From JANQEU01 sp965228045 (GTDB lineage: Bacteria > Bacteroidota > Bacteroidia > Cytophagales > Cyclobacteriaceae), in contig OZ245789.1 in NCBI GenBank assembly GCA_965228045.1, forward strand, positions 2,790,001 through 2,854,000: DNA of 64,000 bases, in the 5' to 3' direction. Of this stretch, positions 52,961 to 62,579 are shown one piece after another; position 1 is the first letter of the stretch, and each line of letters begins with the position of its first letter. The notes under the pieces are model-generated. The model worked only from the letters and a program-made list of their open reading frames with translations. It did not search any database and had not been told where the DNA came from. The position numbers and the translations under genes were made by a program.

Positions 52961-54826
52961 ATGCGCTATATCTCGGTCTTTCTGATTCTAGTCACTCTTT
53001 CGACCTATTCACAAACGCTGCCTGAAAAAGATTTAGAAACTAAAATCGAATCCGTGACTGTATTTCTTGAAGGAGCTCAAGTAACCCGTACTGGTGAAAG
53101 TGCCATTAACCCTGGTATGACAACTTTGATCATAAAAGGTCTATCACCGCACCTGGATGAAAAAAGCATTCAGGTTAAGGCGACTGGGAGCTTCACGATT
53201 CTGTCCGTGAATCACAAATTTGATTATCTCAATGAATTGAAGAAAGACGAACGGATCGATAGTCTATCTCAGCTGGTGAAACAAATAAATAATGAGATTG
53301 AGACAAATGTTCAAAGACTTACCATTCTTAATCATAAGATTGGACTTTTGGAGGACAACACTTACATGGGTAGTGACAATACCCCCCTTTCCCTGGACAG
53401 ATTAAAAGATGCATTGAATTTCTTTGATAGGGAGCTACAATCCATAAAATCCGAGGAATTTAAAATTGATCTGAAAATGAATGACTTGAAGGATCGAAAA
53501 GAAAGGATTGAAAAGGAAATATCTGATGCGACTTCCAAGGACGAGCTACCCTCAAGTAATATTGAAATTAGGGTCGAATCTGATTCCAGGTCAGATGGGA
53601 ATTTCAATATAACCTACCTGGTGTCTAACGCTGGCTGGTTTCCAAATTATGATGTTCGTGTTTCCAGTATCAATGAACCTGTCGAATTGAAATACAAGGC
53701 TGACGTATACCAAAACACTGGAGTTGATTGGGAAAATGTAAGACTGCGATTTTCCAATGGGAATCCTAATAAAAGTGGAGTCGCCCCGGAACTGGAAACA
53801 TGGTATTTGAATTTCGCAAGGAACACCATTTTCACTCGTCCTACCGAAGGAGTTGTAAACCGATCCGTCAGAACGGTAACCGGAACCGTATTTGATAAGG
53901 AGATTGGGGAACCCGTACCAGGAGCAACAGTAGTGGTTAAAGGGACTTCTGTTGGCACAGTAACGGATTTAGATGGTAATTATTCATTGACGCTCCCGAA
54001 CAATGCAGAATATCTTGTATTTAGCTTTGTTGGACTAAAAACTGAAGAAGTGCCTATAACTAACTCAAGGATAAGTCCGTCCCTTGAGAGTGATGTCCAA
54101 ATGCTAAGTGAAGTAGTCGTAACCGGATATGCTAGATCTGATGCCACCGGCGCTGTGAGTAGATCAATGGCATCACCCCCCCGTGCAAAAAGAGTGATTA
54201 CTACCACAGTAGAGAACCAGACGACGGTTGAATTTGAAGTTGAGGACCCATACTCAATCAAATCAAATGGAACCAAACTAAGTATAGACCTAAATGAATT
54301 CGAAATAGAAACCATGTACGAATACTATGCTGCTCCGAAACTGGACAAAGATGCCTTCCTAATAGCCAGGCTCATTAATTGGGATCAGTACAATTTACTT
54401 GAGGGTGAGGCGAATTTGTTTTTTGAAGATTCTTATGTGGGTAGGAGTATAATTGATGCTAATACCCTAACTGACACTTTAGACTTATCACTGGGACGCG
54501 ATAGAGGCATTGTGATTGGACGCGAAAAAGTGGATGATTTTTCCATAAGAAGAACAGTGGGTAGTAACAAAATCGATAGTCGAGGTTTTAATATCATTGT
54601 TCGTAATAACAAATCCGAATCTATCAAGCTTACTCTCTACGATCAAATTCCGGTTCCTGCCATAAGTGATATAGATGTGACTGCCACGGAGATTAGTAAT
54701 GGTGATTACAATGAAGAATCCGGGGAAATCATTTGGAGACTAAACATTAATCCGCAAGATCAAATCAACCTATCTCTGGGTTACGAAGTCAAATACCCAA
54801 AAAGAGAGAGAGTGATTTTGGAATAA
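52961..54826 (+). CDS. DUF4140/DUF4139 (MuiA-like) protein with a carboxypeptidase-regulatory insert
   Basis: A 621-residue exported protein. DUF4140 (about 25-120; IESVTVFLEGAQVTRTG) is followed by a coiled coil (about 105-185) and DUF4139 (about 200-621; VSNAGWFPNYDVRV and the final NLSLGYEVKYPKRERV). A CarboxypepD_reg-like domain is inserted near residues 305-390 (GTVFDKEIGEPVPGATVVVK, YVTDLDGNYSLTLP-type) and is followed by SEVVVTGYA, the signature usually at the front of SusC-type receptors. This fusion is unusual. Function is unknown; relatives are outer-surface stress or mucoidy proteins. Confidence 0.87.
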   Translation: MRYISVFLILVTLSTYSQTLPEKDLETKIESVTVFLEGAQVTRTGESAINPGMTTLIIKGLSPHLDEKSIQVKATGSFTILSVNHKFDYLNELKKDERIDSLSQLVKQINNEIETNVQRLTILNHKIGLLEDNTYMGSDNTPLSLDRLKDALNFFDRELQSIKSEEFKIDLKMNDLKDRKERIEKEISDATSKDELPSSNIEIRVESDSRSDGNFNITYLVSNAGWFPNYDVRVSSINEPVELKYKADVYQNTGVDWENVRLRFSNGNPNKSGVAPELETWYLNFARNTIFTRPTEGVVNRSVRTVTGTVFDKEIGEPVPGATVVVKGTSVGTVTDLDGNYSLTLPNNAEYLVFSFVGLKTEEVPITNSRISPSLESDVQMLSEVVVTGYARSDATGAVSRSMASPPRAKRVITTTVENQTTVEFEVEDPYSIKSNGTKLSIDLNEFEIETMYEYYAAPKLDKDAFLIARLINWDQYNLLEGEANLFFEDSYVGRSIIDANTLTDTLDLSLGRDRGIVIGREKVDDFSIRRTVGSNKIDSRGFNIIVRNNKSESIKLTLYDQIPVPAISDIDVTATEISNGDYNEESGEIIWRLNINPQDQINLSLGYEVKYPKRERVILE

Positions 54827-54832
54827 CTATCT

Positions 54833-55477
54833 ATGGTTGAGTATTTTCTTAAACGATACAAGACTAAGTCCGAGAGCGAATTAAGGCATATAGTCCATCA
54901 CAAAGAGAAATATCAGGAGGAAGCATACATAGCGGCGAAATCACTTCTTGAGAATAAGGACCACCTCCAACTATTGAAGGAACTTAAAAACATAAATGAT
55001 GAGAGGAAAAAAACTGAAAGAGAATCTGATTTAAGGTTCGATTTGGTTCTTGATCCTAGACCGTATTTGAGGAATGTTTCCCACCACGAGGTGATAACAG
55101 TTATTGCGCTTTCCACATTCCTTCATGCAATGCTAAAATTATCAAGTTTTTATTCGGAGGAAAATTTTTTGGAAGAGCACAGTGATGCTGTCAGATGGTT
55201 CCTTTATTTAATAGTTATGCTGGCGAATAATATCATTTATAGATTTGAGCGTAAGCAAAACAACAATTACATAGGACGTGTTCTGAATACATTTATTTTA
55301 ATAGTAGCGGTATTTTTAGTTCGCGATGCCATCAATTTTGTTTTCAATTTAGAGTCAGAGTTATTTGCTTACTCCTTGAATACCATTCTTGGGTGGTTTT
55401 TTCTAAGTGTGATATTCGAAACTTCAATCGCCTTTCTCAAGGTTTTATTTAGATATTTGAAATGGGACTTATTCTAA
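54833..55477 (+). CDS. Membrane protein of unknown function, operon partner
   Basis: A 214-residue protein with a charged helical N-terminus (about 1-70; repeats of K/E-rich helices) and four membrane helices (about 85-100, 118-138, 150-172, 178-200). The C-terminal domain may be a small membrane channel or scaffold; I do not recognise it. It overlaps the following gene by 16 bases. Confidence 0.68.
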   Translation: MVEYFLKRYKTKSESELRHIVHHKEKYQEEAYIAAKSLLENKDHLQLLKELKNINDERKKTERESDLRFDLVLDPRPYLRNVSHHEVITVIALSTFLHAMLKLSSFYSEENFLEEHSDAVRWFLYLIVMLANNIIYRFERKQNNNYIGRVLNTFILIVAVFLVRDAINFVFNLESELFAYSLNTILGWFFLSVIFETSIAFLKVLFRYLKWDLF

Positions 55478-56859
55478 AGGCGAAAATCATCGTTTTTCTT
55501 GTTTCTTCCACTATTCTTACATTATTAACTCTAATTGATAATAGTTTCTATGCACCTGTTTTAATTAATAAATGGCGTCAATTAACTTGGGACGATTTTC
55601 AAGGAGTAGCTAAGCCATTTTCACGATGGAGTGCCGTCATTAACAGTAATGTTTATCTCGAATATGATTCGATATCAAACAATTACACTGCATATGCCGG
55701 TCAAAATAATCAACAATCCTGGGTTAAATCGTCTTCAAAATCTTCCTCATATGTTTTGAATCACGAGCAATATCACTTCAATATAACTGAGTACCATTCT
55801 CGTTTAATGAATGAATATCTTCAAGACTCCAGCATTTCCGAAGACGAGGTTTATCTAAAGCTGGGTGAAGTAAGAAGCTCTCTTGCCTCTATGCAGTCAG
55901 CTTATGACCAAGAATCAAAACATGGTCAATCCATAGGTTATCAGAGGAAATGGGAATTTAAAATTGACTCCTTACTGCAGTCTCCTAATGACTCTGTTTT
56001 CAAATTCGATCCTTACAGTGGGGCTGGTATATTTTTTCCAAAGAAGCCAAGTTACTTTGAAGGAAATAATCTAGAAGACAAGATTTCTTTAGCCTATCGA
56101 ATTTTTGAGGTGGTTGACTATGATATGGTGTTGTCTTTGACCAGTTTCAGTTACGAATGGAAAAATTTGAAATCGGTATCGGATATAGTTTTAGATAATC
56201 ATATCCGCGATAGTTCCAAGATTACAAAAGTTGTAATGGACACTTTGTACACGAAAGACCTTTCATGCTATATCAATCAATTGGACACGGTAGAAAATAC
56301 TTATACCCAAACCTTATGGATTTTTAAAAATGAATTGACTTATAAAGTCCAAGCAAAGCATCCTTCAAATAAATCAGGTTTAGAGGGTTATGAGTACGTT
56401 GCAAGAGCTTTTCTTAATTCTTTTCATCAGGTATCAACTAAAGAATACTGGATAGAGGAGTTCAATAAGAATTCATTAAGTTTTAAAGTTGCTAGAGACA
56501 AGAAATCTTCTGTTAAAGAGGATGAATCTTATAATTTCTGTCTTTCATTTTCAAATCCAGGTTGGCATGGATTTTCTGGTTCTCCAATAATCTCGGATAA
56601 CGGCTATATCATTCCGTACAAAACTATGTTTGAAAACGACAGTGTTGTCTCAAAAGTCTTGATGGATTACAGTGATAACCTTTACACATTCGACATAAAG
56701 CCTGACAATAATTTTCTATTCCTTCCTGCGGAAGAAAAAAAAGAAAGAGATAGTATAATATTGGTTGGGCATTATTTGGATAACGATTTGAAAGATTGTA
56801 AAAACTTCTACTTCCAGAGCATTCGACTGCCAGCATTGAGTTCCTTGGTGCATAATTAA
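55462..56859 (+). CDS. DUF922-like putative zinc protease, membrane-anchored
   Basis: A 465-residue protein with an N-terminal membrane anchor (about 5-25). Residues about 28-175 resemble DUF922: LTWDDFQGVAKPFSRW, LNHEQYHFNITEY (HExxH-like, catalytic His-Glu) and YDQESKHGQSIGYQRKWE with the third ligand. The rest (about 200-465) is a soluble beta-rich domain of unknown function. Activity not proven; HEQYH has Q-Y inside the motif, which still fits HExxH. Confidence 0.7.
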   Translation: MGLILKAKIIVFLVSSTILTLLTLIDNSFYAPVLINKWRQLTWDDFQGVAKPFSRWSAVINSNVYLEYDSISNNYTAYAGQNNQQSWVKSSSKSSSYVLNHEQYHFNITEYHSRLMNEYLQDSSISEDEVYLKLGEVRSSLASMQSAYDQESKHGQSIGYQRKWEFKIDSLLQSPNDSVFKFDPYSGAGIFFPKKPSYFEGNNLEDKISLAYRIFEVVDYDMVLSLTSFSYEWKNLKSVSDIVLDNHIRDSSKITKVVMDTLYTKDLSCYINQLDTVENTYTQTLWIFKNELTYKVQAKHPSNKSGLEGYEYVARAFLNSFHQVSTKEYWIEEFNKNSLSFKVARDKKSSVKEDESYNFCLSFSNPGWHGFSGSPIISDNGYIIPYKTMFENDSVVSKVLMDYSDNLYTFDIKPDNNFLFLPAEEKKERDSIILVGHYLDNDLKDCKNFYFQSIRLPALSSLVHN

Positions 56860-57304
56860 AATTCCACATTACCTTCCCCCAATCCCTTACACAGCGATCA
56901 GTACGGAGTAAATACCAAGGCAAGGTGGAGATCGTCATTAGCAAGACTAAGTGAAATCGATACTACCTTGACGGGTATTTATGCGGTGATACCTTTGTGA
57001 TAAGGTGATTGGGAAATAGGCGATAAATTCAATGAAAAATCAGTAGTTGACGTCAATTTCCCTTGTAACACTGACGTCAACGTCTCATATTGAGACAATT
57101 TTATCATAAAAGCCCTTACCTGAGCATTCATTGGTTTACCTAATAACTGATCTTGCGGTTTATTATTACCTGGCTTTATAGTACCTTTATATGCGTGTTG
57201 ATCACATGTGATGCTATGCATCCAATGATCTGGGAGGTAAGTCACTTCCACAGGTTCCAGAGATTCCAAAACACATACTATCCTATCACTATGGAGGTGC
57301 AACC
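56860..57304 (+). other. Island entry region without confident genes
   Basis: This 445-base stretch between the DUF922-like gene and the recombinase operon has two regulatory features (57046-57096) and a minus-strand open frame (56979-57356, 125 codons) that looks partly protein-like but overlaps the start of the next gene and the palindromes, so I leave it uncalled. A strong Shine-Dalgarno GGAGGTG precedes the 57305 ATG. An attachment site may lie here; no copy of the tRNA end was found in it. Confidence 0.5.
57046..57096 (+). promoter_or_regulatory. Palindrome pair and hairpin in front of the integrase operon
   Basis: GTTGACGTCA (57046-57055) and TGACGTCAAC (57072-57081) are an inverted pair around a 16-base centre, each half itself palindromic. 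Next is the hairpin GTCTCATATTGAGAC (57082-57096) with a 6-bp stem followed by AATTTTATC. Likely binding sites for a regulator of the island operon, or recombination arm sites; the sequence alone cannot decide. Confidence 0.5.
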
Positions 57305-57568
57305 ATGAAGACACCTTCACCGCTGTTTTTTCCGATTTATTCCATTGACAGCCCATTAGTGAAAACTGCCATCGGTTCGGATGATCGGCGTACCATCGTA
57401 AGAAGATTAGAAAAGCTCGGATGTAAAGTCAAATCCGTTGAGGGATTCAAAGTTGTTTCATGTGAAGACCTTCTGAAAGCAATTCATAAGGATGACTTAT
57501 CCAACCGTTCAGTTGGTTCTTACAAACCAAAAAGCGATATTAGTAAACGCCTCGCTGAATTCGATTAA
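57305..57568 (+). CDS. Small protein at the head of the integrase operon
   Basis: An 87-residue basic protein with a Shine-Dalgarno GGAGGTG directly in front. Its position before the recombinase, in TAATG overlap with it, is that of an excisionase or directionality factor, but no standard helix-turn-helix or winged motif is obvious. The middle helix-strand segment (RRLEKLGCKVKSVEGFKVVSC) looks like a small winged fold. Function unconfirmed. Confidence 0.62.
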   Translation: MKTPSPLFFPIYSIDSPLVKTAIGSDDRRTIVRRLEKLGCKVKSVEGFKVVSCEDLLKAIHKDDLSNRSVGSYKPKSDISKRLAEFD

Positions 57569-58836
57569 TGAAGTTCCTCAAAGCACATAGAGTTACAGGT
57601 CATCATATCTGGTGCAATCACTGCAAGAAGGTAGTTACCAAAAAACCCTGTATGGATCATAAAGATCGCTTAACCGGACAAAGCCGGATATGGAACCCGA
57701 TCACCCAACGCCAGGATGTGATTCAGTCTCATGACACAAATGATCCGGACCTTTCCCTTAAGAAGCATTACGAATTTGTTGAGTTTGTAAAAAACAACAA
57801 TTACCTGGTTCCCCAAAAGAAGGAATTGGAAGCAAAGTATGTTCCGCAGTTTGTTCTGGAATGCGCTCAGTATTACCTCGACTACCTTCAAGATATCGGA
57901 GTGGCCAAACATAAACGAAAGAATCTCTCTGATAAATACATCTATGATCAGGAACGATACATTAAACGATTTCTTCAATGCCTTAAAGAGCATGAGATCA
58001 AACCGTCTACTTTTTATCTAACCAATCTTGGAGATACCGAAGTGGAGTACTTCTGCGACTGGTTGGATGATTTCCGGACAGCAGATGGTAAACCGCTTAC
58101 TGAGACGGGTTATAATCACCATATCGACACGATGCGGTACATGGTGGGTCACTTTATCAAGAAGCATGGAGTGGACATGTATAATCCCTTCCAGGATGTG
58201 AAGAAAAGAACTGTGTTAAGTGACCCGACCATCATTACCGAGGAACAGCTAGAAATTTTCCTTAACACCATCACGCCTGAAAATGGAGTAGGTAAGAGGG
58301 GCAAAGAAACAGCAAACTTTTATCGACCGTGGTTAAAGTCTGCATTCCTATTGTTCGTAATGATCGGTGACCGACGTGGTGGCATGGTTGAGCTTAAATG
58401 GAAAGACTATCAGGACAATTTCTTCGGAGTGCCTAATTGGAAAGTAAACAAAGCCAAAAAAGACGGTTCCAGGCATTATATATCCTGGACGCCTGTCACC
58501 CTTGACCTGGCAGAAGTCTTGCTTTCCATAGGCCCAGAAGAGCCTGACGATTACATCATAGCCCCGGACCGTGCGAACCGATACACCCTTGCATTATTTC
58601 TGACCAAAGCCTTTAAACATTACTGGGACAAGTCCGGCAACAAGACCCGTGGAAACATCACCCTTCACAGTCTACGAAAGACATACATCACCAAGGTAAT
58701 AGATCTATTAGGAGAGAAAGCCGGCTTCATGAAGCATGCCGACTTGCAGACGGTCAAGAAACACTATGCGGATCAGAAGGAAATCTTTCGACCGCTTCAA
58801 GGTAAAAGGATGTTTGGGTTTGATTTGAGTGTGTAA
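57568..58836 (+). CDS. Tyrosine recombinase (integrase) with N-terminal Cys/His cluster
   Basis: A 422-residue site-specific recombinase. N-terminus: CNHC (16-19) with CMDH (28-31), a small zinc-binding-like cluster not usual in phage integrases. A core-binding domain (about 90-200) follows. The catalytic domain has Arg in IGDRRGGMVELKW, Lys in NKAKKDGSRH, His-Leu-Arg-type HSLRKT, His in KHADLQ and the nucleophile Tyr in KKHYADQKE. It probably moves the island. It is not close to known IntI proteins by motif, and lies 31 kb from the cassette array. Confidence 0.85.
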   Translation: MKFLKAHRVTGHHIWCNHCKKVVTKKPCMDHKDRLTGQSRIWNPITQRQDVIQSHDTNDPDLSLKKHYEFVEFVKNNNYLVPQKKELEAKYVPQFVLECAQYYLDYLQDIGVAKHKRKNLSDKYIYDQERYIKRFLQCLKEHEIKPSTFYLTNLGDTEVEYFCDWLDDFRTADGKPLTETGYNHHIDTMRYMVGHFIKKHGVDMYNPFQDVKKRTVLSDPTIITEEQLEIFLNTITPENGVGKRGKETANFYRPWLKSAFLLFVMIGDRRGGMVELKWKDYQDNFFGVPNWKVNKAKKDGSRHYISWTPVTLDLAEVLLSIGPEEPDDYIIAPDRANRYTLALFLTKAFKHYWDKSGNKTRGNITLHSLRKTYITKVIDLLGEKAGFMKHADLQTVKKHYADQKEIFRPLQGKRMFGFDLSV

Positions 58837-59929
58837 TTTCATGTTTAGACAAAATCGAAATTGGCTGTTATTTAGGACAGATAAATTCATAAAACTTTAT
58901 CATCCCTCGGTAACGCAATCGAAGTTAAAGCGAATAGGTTCTAAATTCATTTGTGTTATTCAAAATGGAAAAAACTGGTGGATTATAGTAATTTTCCTCG
59001 TACTCTTTTTTTCATCCACAGTCTTGTTGGACTTTAGATTCCTAAATTTTTTTAATCTGTCAATAGAAACAGCTAGGAATTTGGTGGATCAACGAACCGC
59101 AAATATTGCGGTTATTACAAGTATTACTTTAGTAGTAGTTGGGTTCCTAATAAGTAACATTGCGACAAAGGAATCATACGCTTATAACTTGCTTTTCAAG
59201 AATTCATATTTGAATCCAATAATAAATGTTGTTCTAACCTTTATCGGTATTTTCTTCATCATATCTACGTTTCGTGATGATATTCCTGAAAAGATGTTTA
59301 TTGATTTGGTCCTTTTAGGCACTTACTGTTCGATAGCTATCTTGTTATTAATTGGATTTCTGTTTAATCGGATTTTGTACTTTACGGACAATGAAGCAAT
59401 CGAAAAACTATTCGGAAGAGAACTGATTTCAAAGGCTAAAGATGAAGTCTACTACAACTTAGTTCAACAATATAGTCAAAGTGAATTTAGAAAATTCTTG
59501 AATAATCTTGGACTGCATGAAATTGATTGGTTTCAAAGCCCAAATCGATTATTTAACAATGGTGAAAGGGATGATCTAAGAGTTATTCAAAATATTAATC
59601 TAAAATCAATTGAAAAGTATGTAGGTAGCTTTGAAAGTTCGGACTTAGAACTTGTATTTCAACCACTTTGCTTATACTCATCAATAAATGATTCGGGATC
59701 TTATATCGAAATAAAGGGTAAAAGAAACCAACCTAACCAGAGGCGTAAATTGAGAAATGCTCTAGTAGTCAAAAGAGTGGACTTTAGGAATAGTCCGGTA
59801 CGAGAAATATTTAGAAGTCGGTTAACTAAGTCTATTGCCGATAATGATCAAAAAAAGCTTGATTCTATTCTTGAATCCTATAAAGAACTGTACCAAATTC
59901 AAATGAAAAATGACACTATTTGGCACTAG
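58829..59929 (+). CDS. Membrane-anchored accessory protein, unknown
   Basis: A 366-residue protein overlapping the integrase end by eight bases. It has three or four membrane helices (about 48-66, 89-111, 124-145 and 152-175) and a long soluble C-terminal part. This resembles the layout of two-helix-plus-sensor effectors, but no family is recognised. Its end overlaps the start of the next gene by 20 bases in a different frame, and the end of this protein resembles the beginning of the next (see findings). AT-rich compared with the genes upstream. Confidence 0.7.
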   Translation: MCNFMFRQNRNWLLFRTDKFIKLYHPSVTQSKLKRIGSKFICVIQNGKNWWIIVIFLVLFFSSTVLLDFRFLNFFNLSIETARNLVDQRTANIAVITSITLVVVGFLISNIATKESYAYNLLFKNSYLNPIINVVLTFIGIFFIISTFRDDIPEKMFIDLVLLGTYCSIAILLLIGFLFNRILYFTDNEAIEKLFGRELISKAKDEVYYNLVQQYSQSEFRKFLNNLGLHEIDWFQSPNRLFNNGERDDLRVIQNINLKSIEKYVGSFESSDLELVFQPLCLYSSINDSGSYIEIKGKRNQPNQRRKLRNALVVKRVDFRNSPVREIFRSRLTKSIADNDQKKLDSILESYKELYQIQMKNDTIWH

Positions 59930-61844
59930 GGAAAACATTGTTTCTGGAATTGAATATGAGATCAGAAATGGCTTAGATAGAAGTATAGAAACGGGAAATC
60001 TAGATATTTTCAATAAACTTCAAACATTTATCTCTGAAATTCTGGTAATGTCAGTTAGAGAGAAGAACTTATCCAATTTTAGAACATACGTGCATTTCCC
60101 AAATCTATATGTTTCGTTCTCACATTCTGGAACATTCCAGATTTCAAATTTAGAAAGAACCAAGAAACATTGTTTTGAAGCAGCAGTTTCTCAATTACGG
60201 CAGATTATTTCTTACGCTATCCCTGAAACAGAAATAGAGAGCGAACAAGGAAATTTAAATAATTATTATTATCTCTCATTTGTAGGATTCAGCAATATAT
60301 TATACACAGTTGTTAGGCTCCAGGACTTAAATAAATTAAGACAATGTATTGAGCTTTTAGATCAATTAAGTACAAGAAGCAGAATAACGGAGCTTTATGA
60401 TCTGAAAAATAAGATATCCGACCCCAATAGAAGCTCCACTGAAGTAAAAGAATTGGTGAGAAAATACAAGGTGTTTTCTCAATATTATAATTATTGTCGA
60501 CATGTCAAAATGGGAATAAAGTACTGGACTTACTTTCTATATTCTGTAAAGCAACTGAATTCTACTCAAACTAAATCTACATTAAAAGCTATTGGTCGCA
60601 TTGATTATCGCAACGCTTTTGAGGACTTACTTGTTTTGGGGAATTCAGTAGAGATGCATGATTATCTGGGCTGGGATAATTGGGATTATAAAGAGCGAGT
60701 TGTGGGGTCCGTTTACACACCTCCTAACCTATCATCGTGGGTTTTGCATGGATTTGTTCTTGATGTAGCGTTTGAAAGAACTAACGAATTCCTTCTTTCC
60801 GATTTTGAAAGTTTTAGCTTGAATGAAATCAAAAGTCTTATTTATCTCAGCGAGGAATTGGTGGATACTAAAACAAATATTGAGAGAAATTTTTCTTTTT
60901 GGAATGAGGTACTTGATTTGGAAAACAAAAGAAACTTTATTGACTCAGTGCAGCCACTTTTAGACAGACTTTCAGAATTGAAAAGAACTTCCATAACGGA
61001 TAGAGATAGGAGGATTTCTAAAGCTAAAATTAGCAATAAGCAATTGCAAAAATTTATTGAAACAGTTGGAGGTTCTTGGAAGAAATCGGGTTTAATTAGA
61101 TATTTATTTGAAAGAGAGGGTAATACAATAAAGGCAACAAAAGATGATGAGCTGAAATTTATAGGAAATCTCACCTTCTTTGAAGGGGCAAAACGGATGT
61201 TTATTGAGGGGCAGGATTATAAATGGATATATCATGTCGAAATATTTGGAGGAAACATTGGTCGTTGGGAAGATGATGAATTCTGTAGGCAGATTGAACC
61301 TCCAGAAGAAAATCATATTGAAAAAAAATCTACAGTAGAAATTTTAGAGAAAGGTATCAATGAGTTATCCAGAAAGGGTATAGTCCCTACATTGATCTTA
61401 ATCCATTCGAAATTAAGGTTGGACAAGAGTCTTTGGGAGAGTAAAAGTTTTATTGAAAAAAGTCCTAAAGAAATATCTTCTAATCAAAACTTTGTCGGCT
61501 ACTTTAATGAAATACCAATCTATTCCGTAAGGAGCTCATTATTTTCCAGTAAAATACTTATAGCGGACTTTCCGTCTTCATTTTCTATGAAAGTGAGAAC
61601 CAATCGGAAATGGTACGAACATTTACTTAAAATAGAAGTCGAAGAATTAACTTATCAAGAGGCCAAAAACAGGTTTTTGCAGAATCCTGAAAGATGGTCG
61701 AAAAATCGTGATGGTTATGAATTGGATCCGGAGGATTCTATTACTATGATTATGACTTCAATATTATTAGAGATTGGAACAGCTGTCCAATATGAAATTA
61801 ATGATTTCAACAGTTTTGTAGCTTACAGAAAAATGGATGCCTAG
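59910..61844 (+). CDS. Large accessory protein, unknown
   Basis: A 644-residue protein with no signal peptide. The N-terminal two thirds is helical, repeat-like (e.g. LDRSIETGNLDIFNKLQTFI) and the last third has beta and basic stretches (about 430-600; GNIGRWEDDEFCRQIEPPEE, SSLFSSKILIADF). No nuclease, ATPase or methylase motif can be pointed to. AT-rich like its neighbour. Together with the preceding membrane protein it may form one two-part system in the island. Confidence 0.68.
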   Translation: MTLFGTRENIVSGIEYEIRNGLDRSIETGNLDIFNKLQTFISEILVMSVREKNLSNFRTYVHFPNLYVSFSHSGTFQISNLERTKKHCFEAAVSQLRQIISYAIPETEIESEQGNLNNYYYLSFVGFSNILYTVVRLQDLNKLRQCIELLDQLSTRSRITELYDLKNKISDPNRSSTEVKELVRKYKVFSQYYNYCRHVKMGIKYWTYFLYSVKQLNSTQTKSTLKAIGRIDYRNAFEDLLVLGNSVEMHDYLGWDNWDYKERVVGSVYTPPNLSSWVLHGFVLDVAFERTNEFLLSDFESFSLNEIKSLIYLSEELVDTKTNIERNFSFWNEVLDLENKRNFIDSVQPLLDRLSELKRTSITDRDRRISKAKISNKQLQKFIETVGGSWKKSGLIRYLFEREGNTIKATKDDELKFIGNLTFFEGAKRMFIEGQDYKWIYHVEIFGGNIGRWEDDEFCRQIEPPEENHIEKKSTVEILEKGINELSRKGIVPTLILIHSKLRLDKSLWESKSFIEKSPKEISSNQNFVGYFNEIPIYSVRSSLFSSKILIADFPSSFSMKVRTNRKWYEHLLKIEVEELTYQEAKNRFLQNPERWSKNRDGYELDPEDSITMIMTSILLEIGTAVQYEINDFNSFVAYRKMDA

Positions 61845-61850
61845 GACAAA

Positions 61851-62548
61851 TCACATCCTAGAGCAGGCCTCCATGAATAACTTGCCAAAGCTAGAGAGTT
61901 CGTTTCTGGTTGCTCGATAAAAAAAGTTTTTCTCTTCCTCGTTTGAAAAATGATTCTCTTTTTTATTACGGCTTAGGCCCATAAGCATTAGATGATCAAG
62001 GTATGTTGACCGATGACCTGGAAAAGTCAGAAGACTATAATCGAAATTAGACTCAATAAACCTTTCGTTCACTTTCGTTCCGTTTTCTTCTCTTTGGAAT
62101 TGATATCTGTTCTTAATTGGATTTGTTTTTAGGAATTCAAGAATTTTAATTTCGTCCGGGGAAAGCTGGTGGATTATTGTTGGGAACGCTGGGTGAGCTA
62201 GATTAACAAGATCCTTATTTATCGCGTTTTCTAGTAGGTTTAAATAATATTTATTGAGATAATTAGAGCTATCACAGTAAACTAGACGCTCTATTATTGG
62301 CCCTGAGTATAAAGGGTCTGCAGGTATCTGTTTTTCTTTTGGAACCCGCTTGGATACTTCTTTTAAAGCATTTTCAAGCCTATCGTTGAAGGCCGCTGCT
62401 ACTTGAAATGGCGCTGTAAATAATCTTACTGTTTTAACTATGTCCTAAATAATTTACCGGTTTCTTTGGTAGGTTTGGATAAACCATCATTGTAAATTTT
62501 TAATATAGTATCTTCTCCAAGTTTCTGAACTATTTCTTCCGGTGACAT
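61851..62548 (-). pseudogene. DUF4393 (Abi-alpha-like) gene with a frameshift
   Basis: The ATG at 62548 opens a frame MSPEEIVQKLGEDTILKIYN that stops at 62438-62440; from about 62444 a second frame continues without stops to 61851, with the DUF4393 core GPIIERLVY, LNKYYLNLLENAI and HPAFPTIIHQLSPDEIKILE. A one-base change near 62438-62447 would join the two frames into a protein of about 230 residues. Either a real mutation or a sequencing error. DUF4393 members are linked to abortive infection. The gene lies 31 bases after the GIY-YIG-like gene in the same direction. Confidence 0.75.
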
Positions 62549-62579
62549 TTTTGATATTAATTTTTAACTCGGATAGATT

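Noticed and set aside
56979..57356. A 125-codon minus-strand frame in front of the integrase operon
   Set aside because: It overlaps the start and Shine-Dalgarno of the 57305 gene and the palindromes; not enough support to call it, though parts look protein-like.
57568..58836. The tyrosine recombinase as the integron integrase (IntI) of the cassette array
   Set aside because: It is 31 kb away, carries an N-terminal Cys/His cluster and shows no IntI-specific patch that I can recognise; it belongs to its own island.
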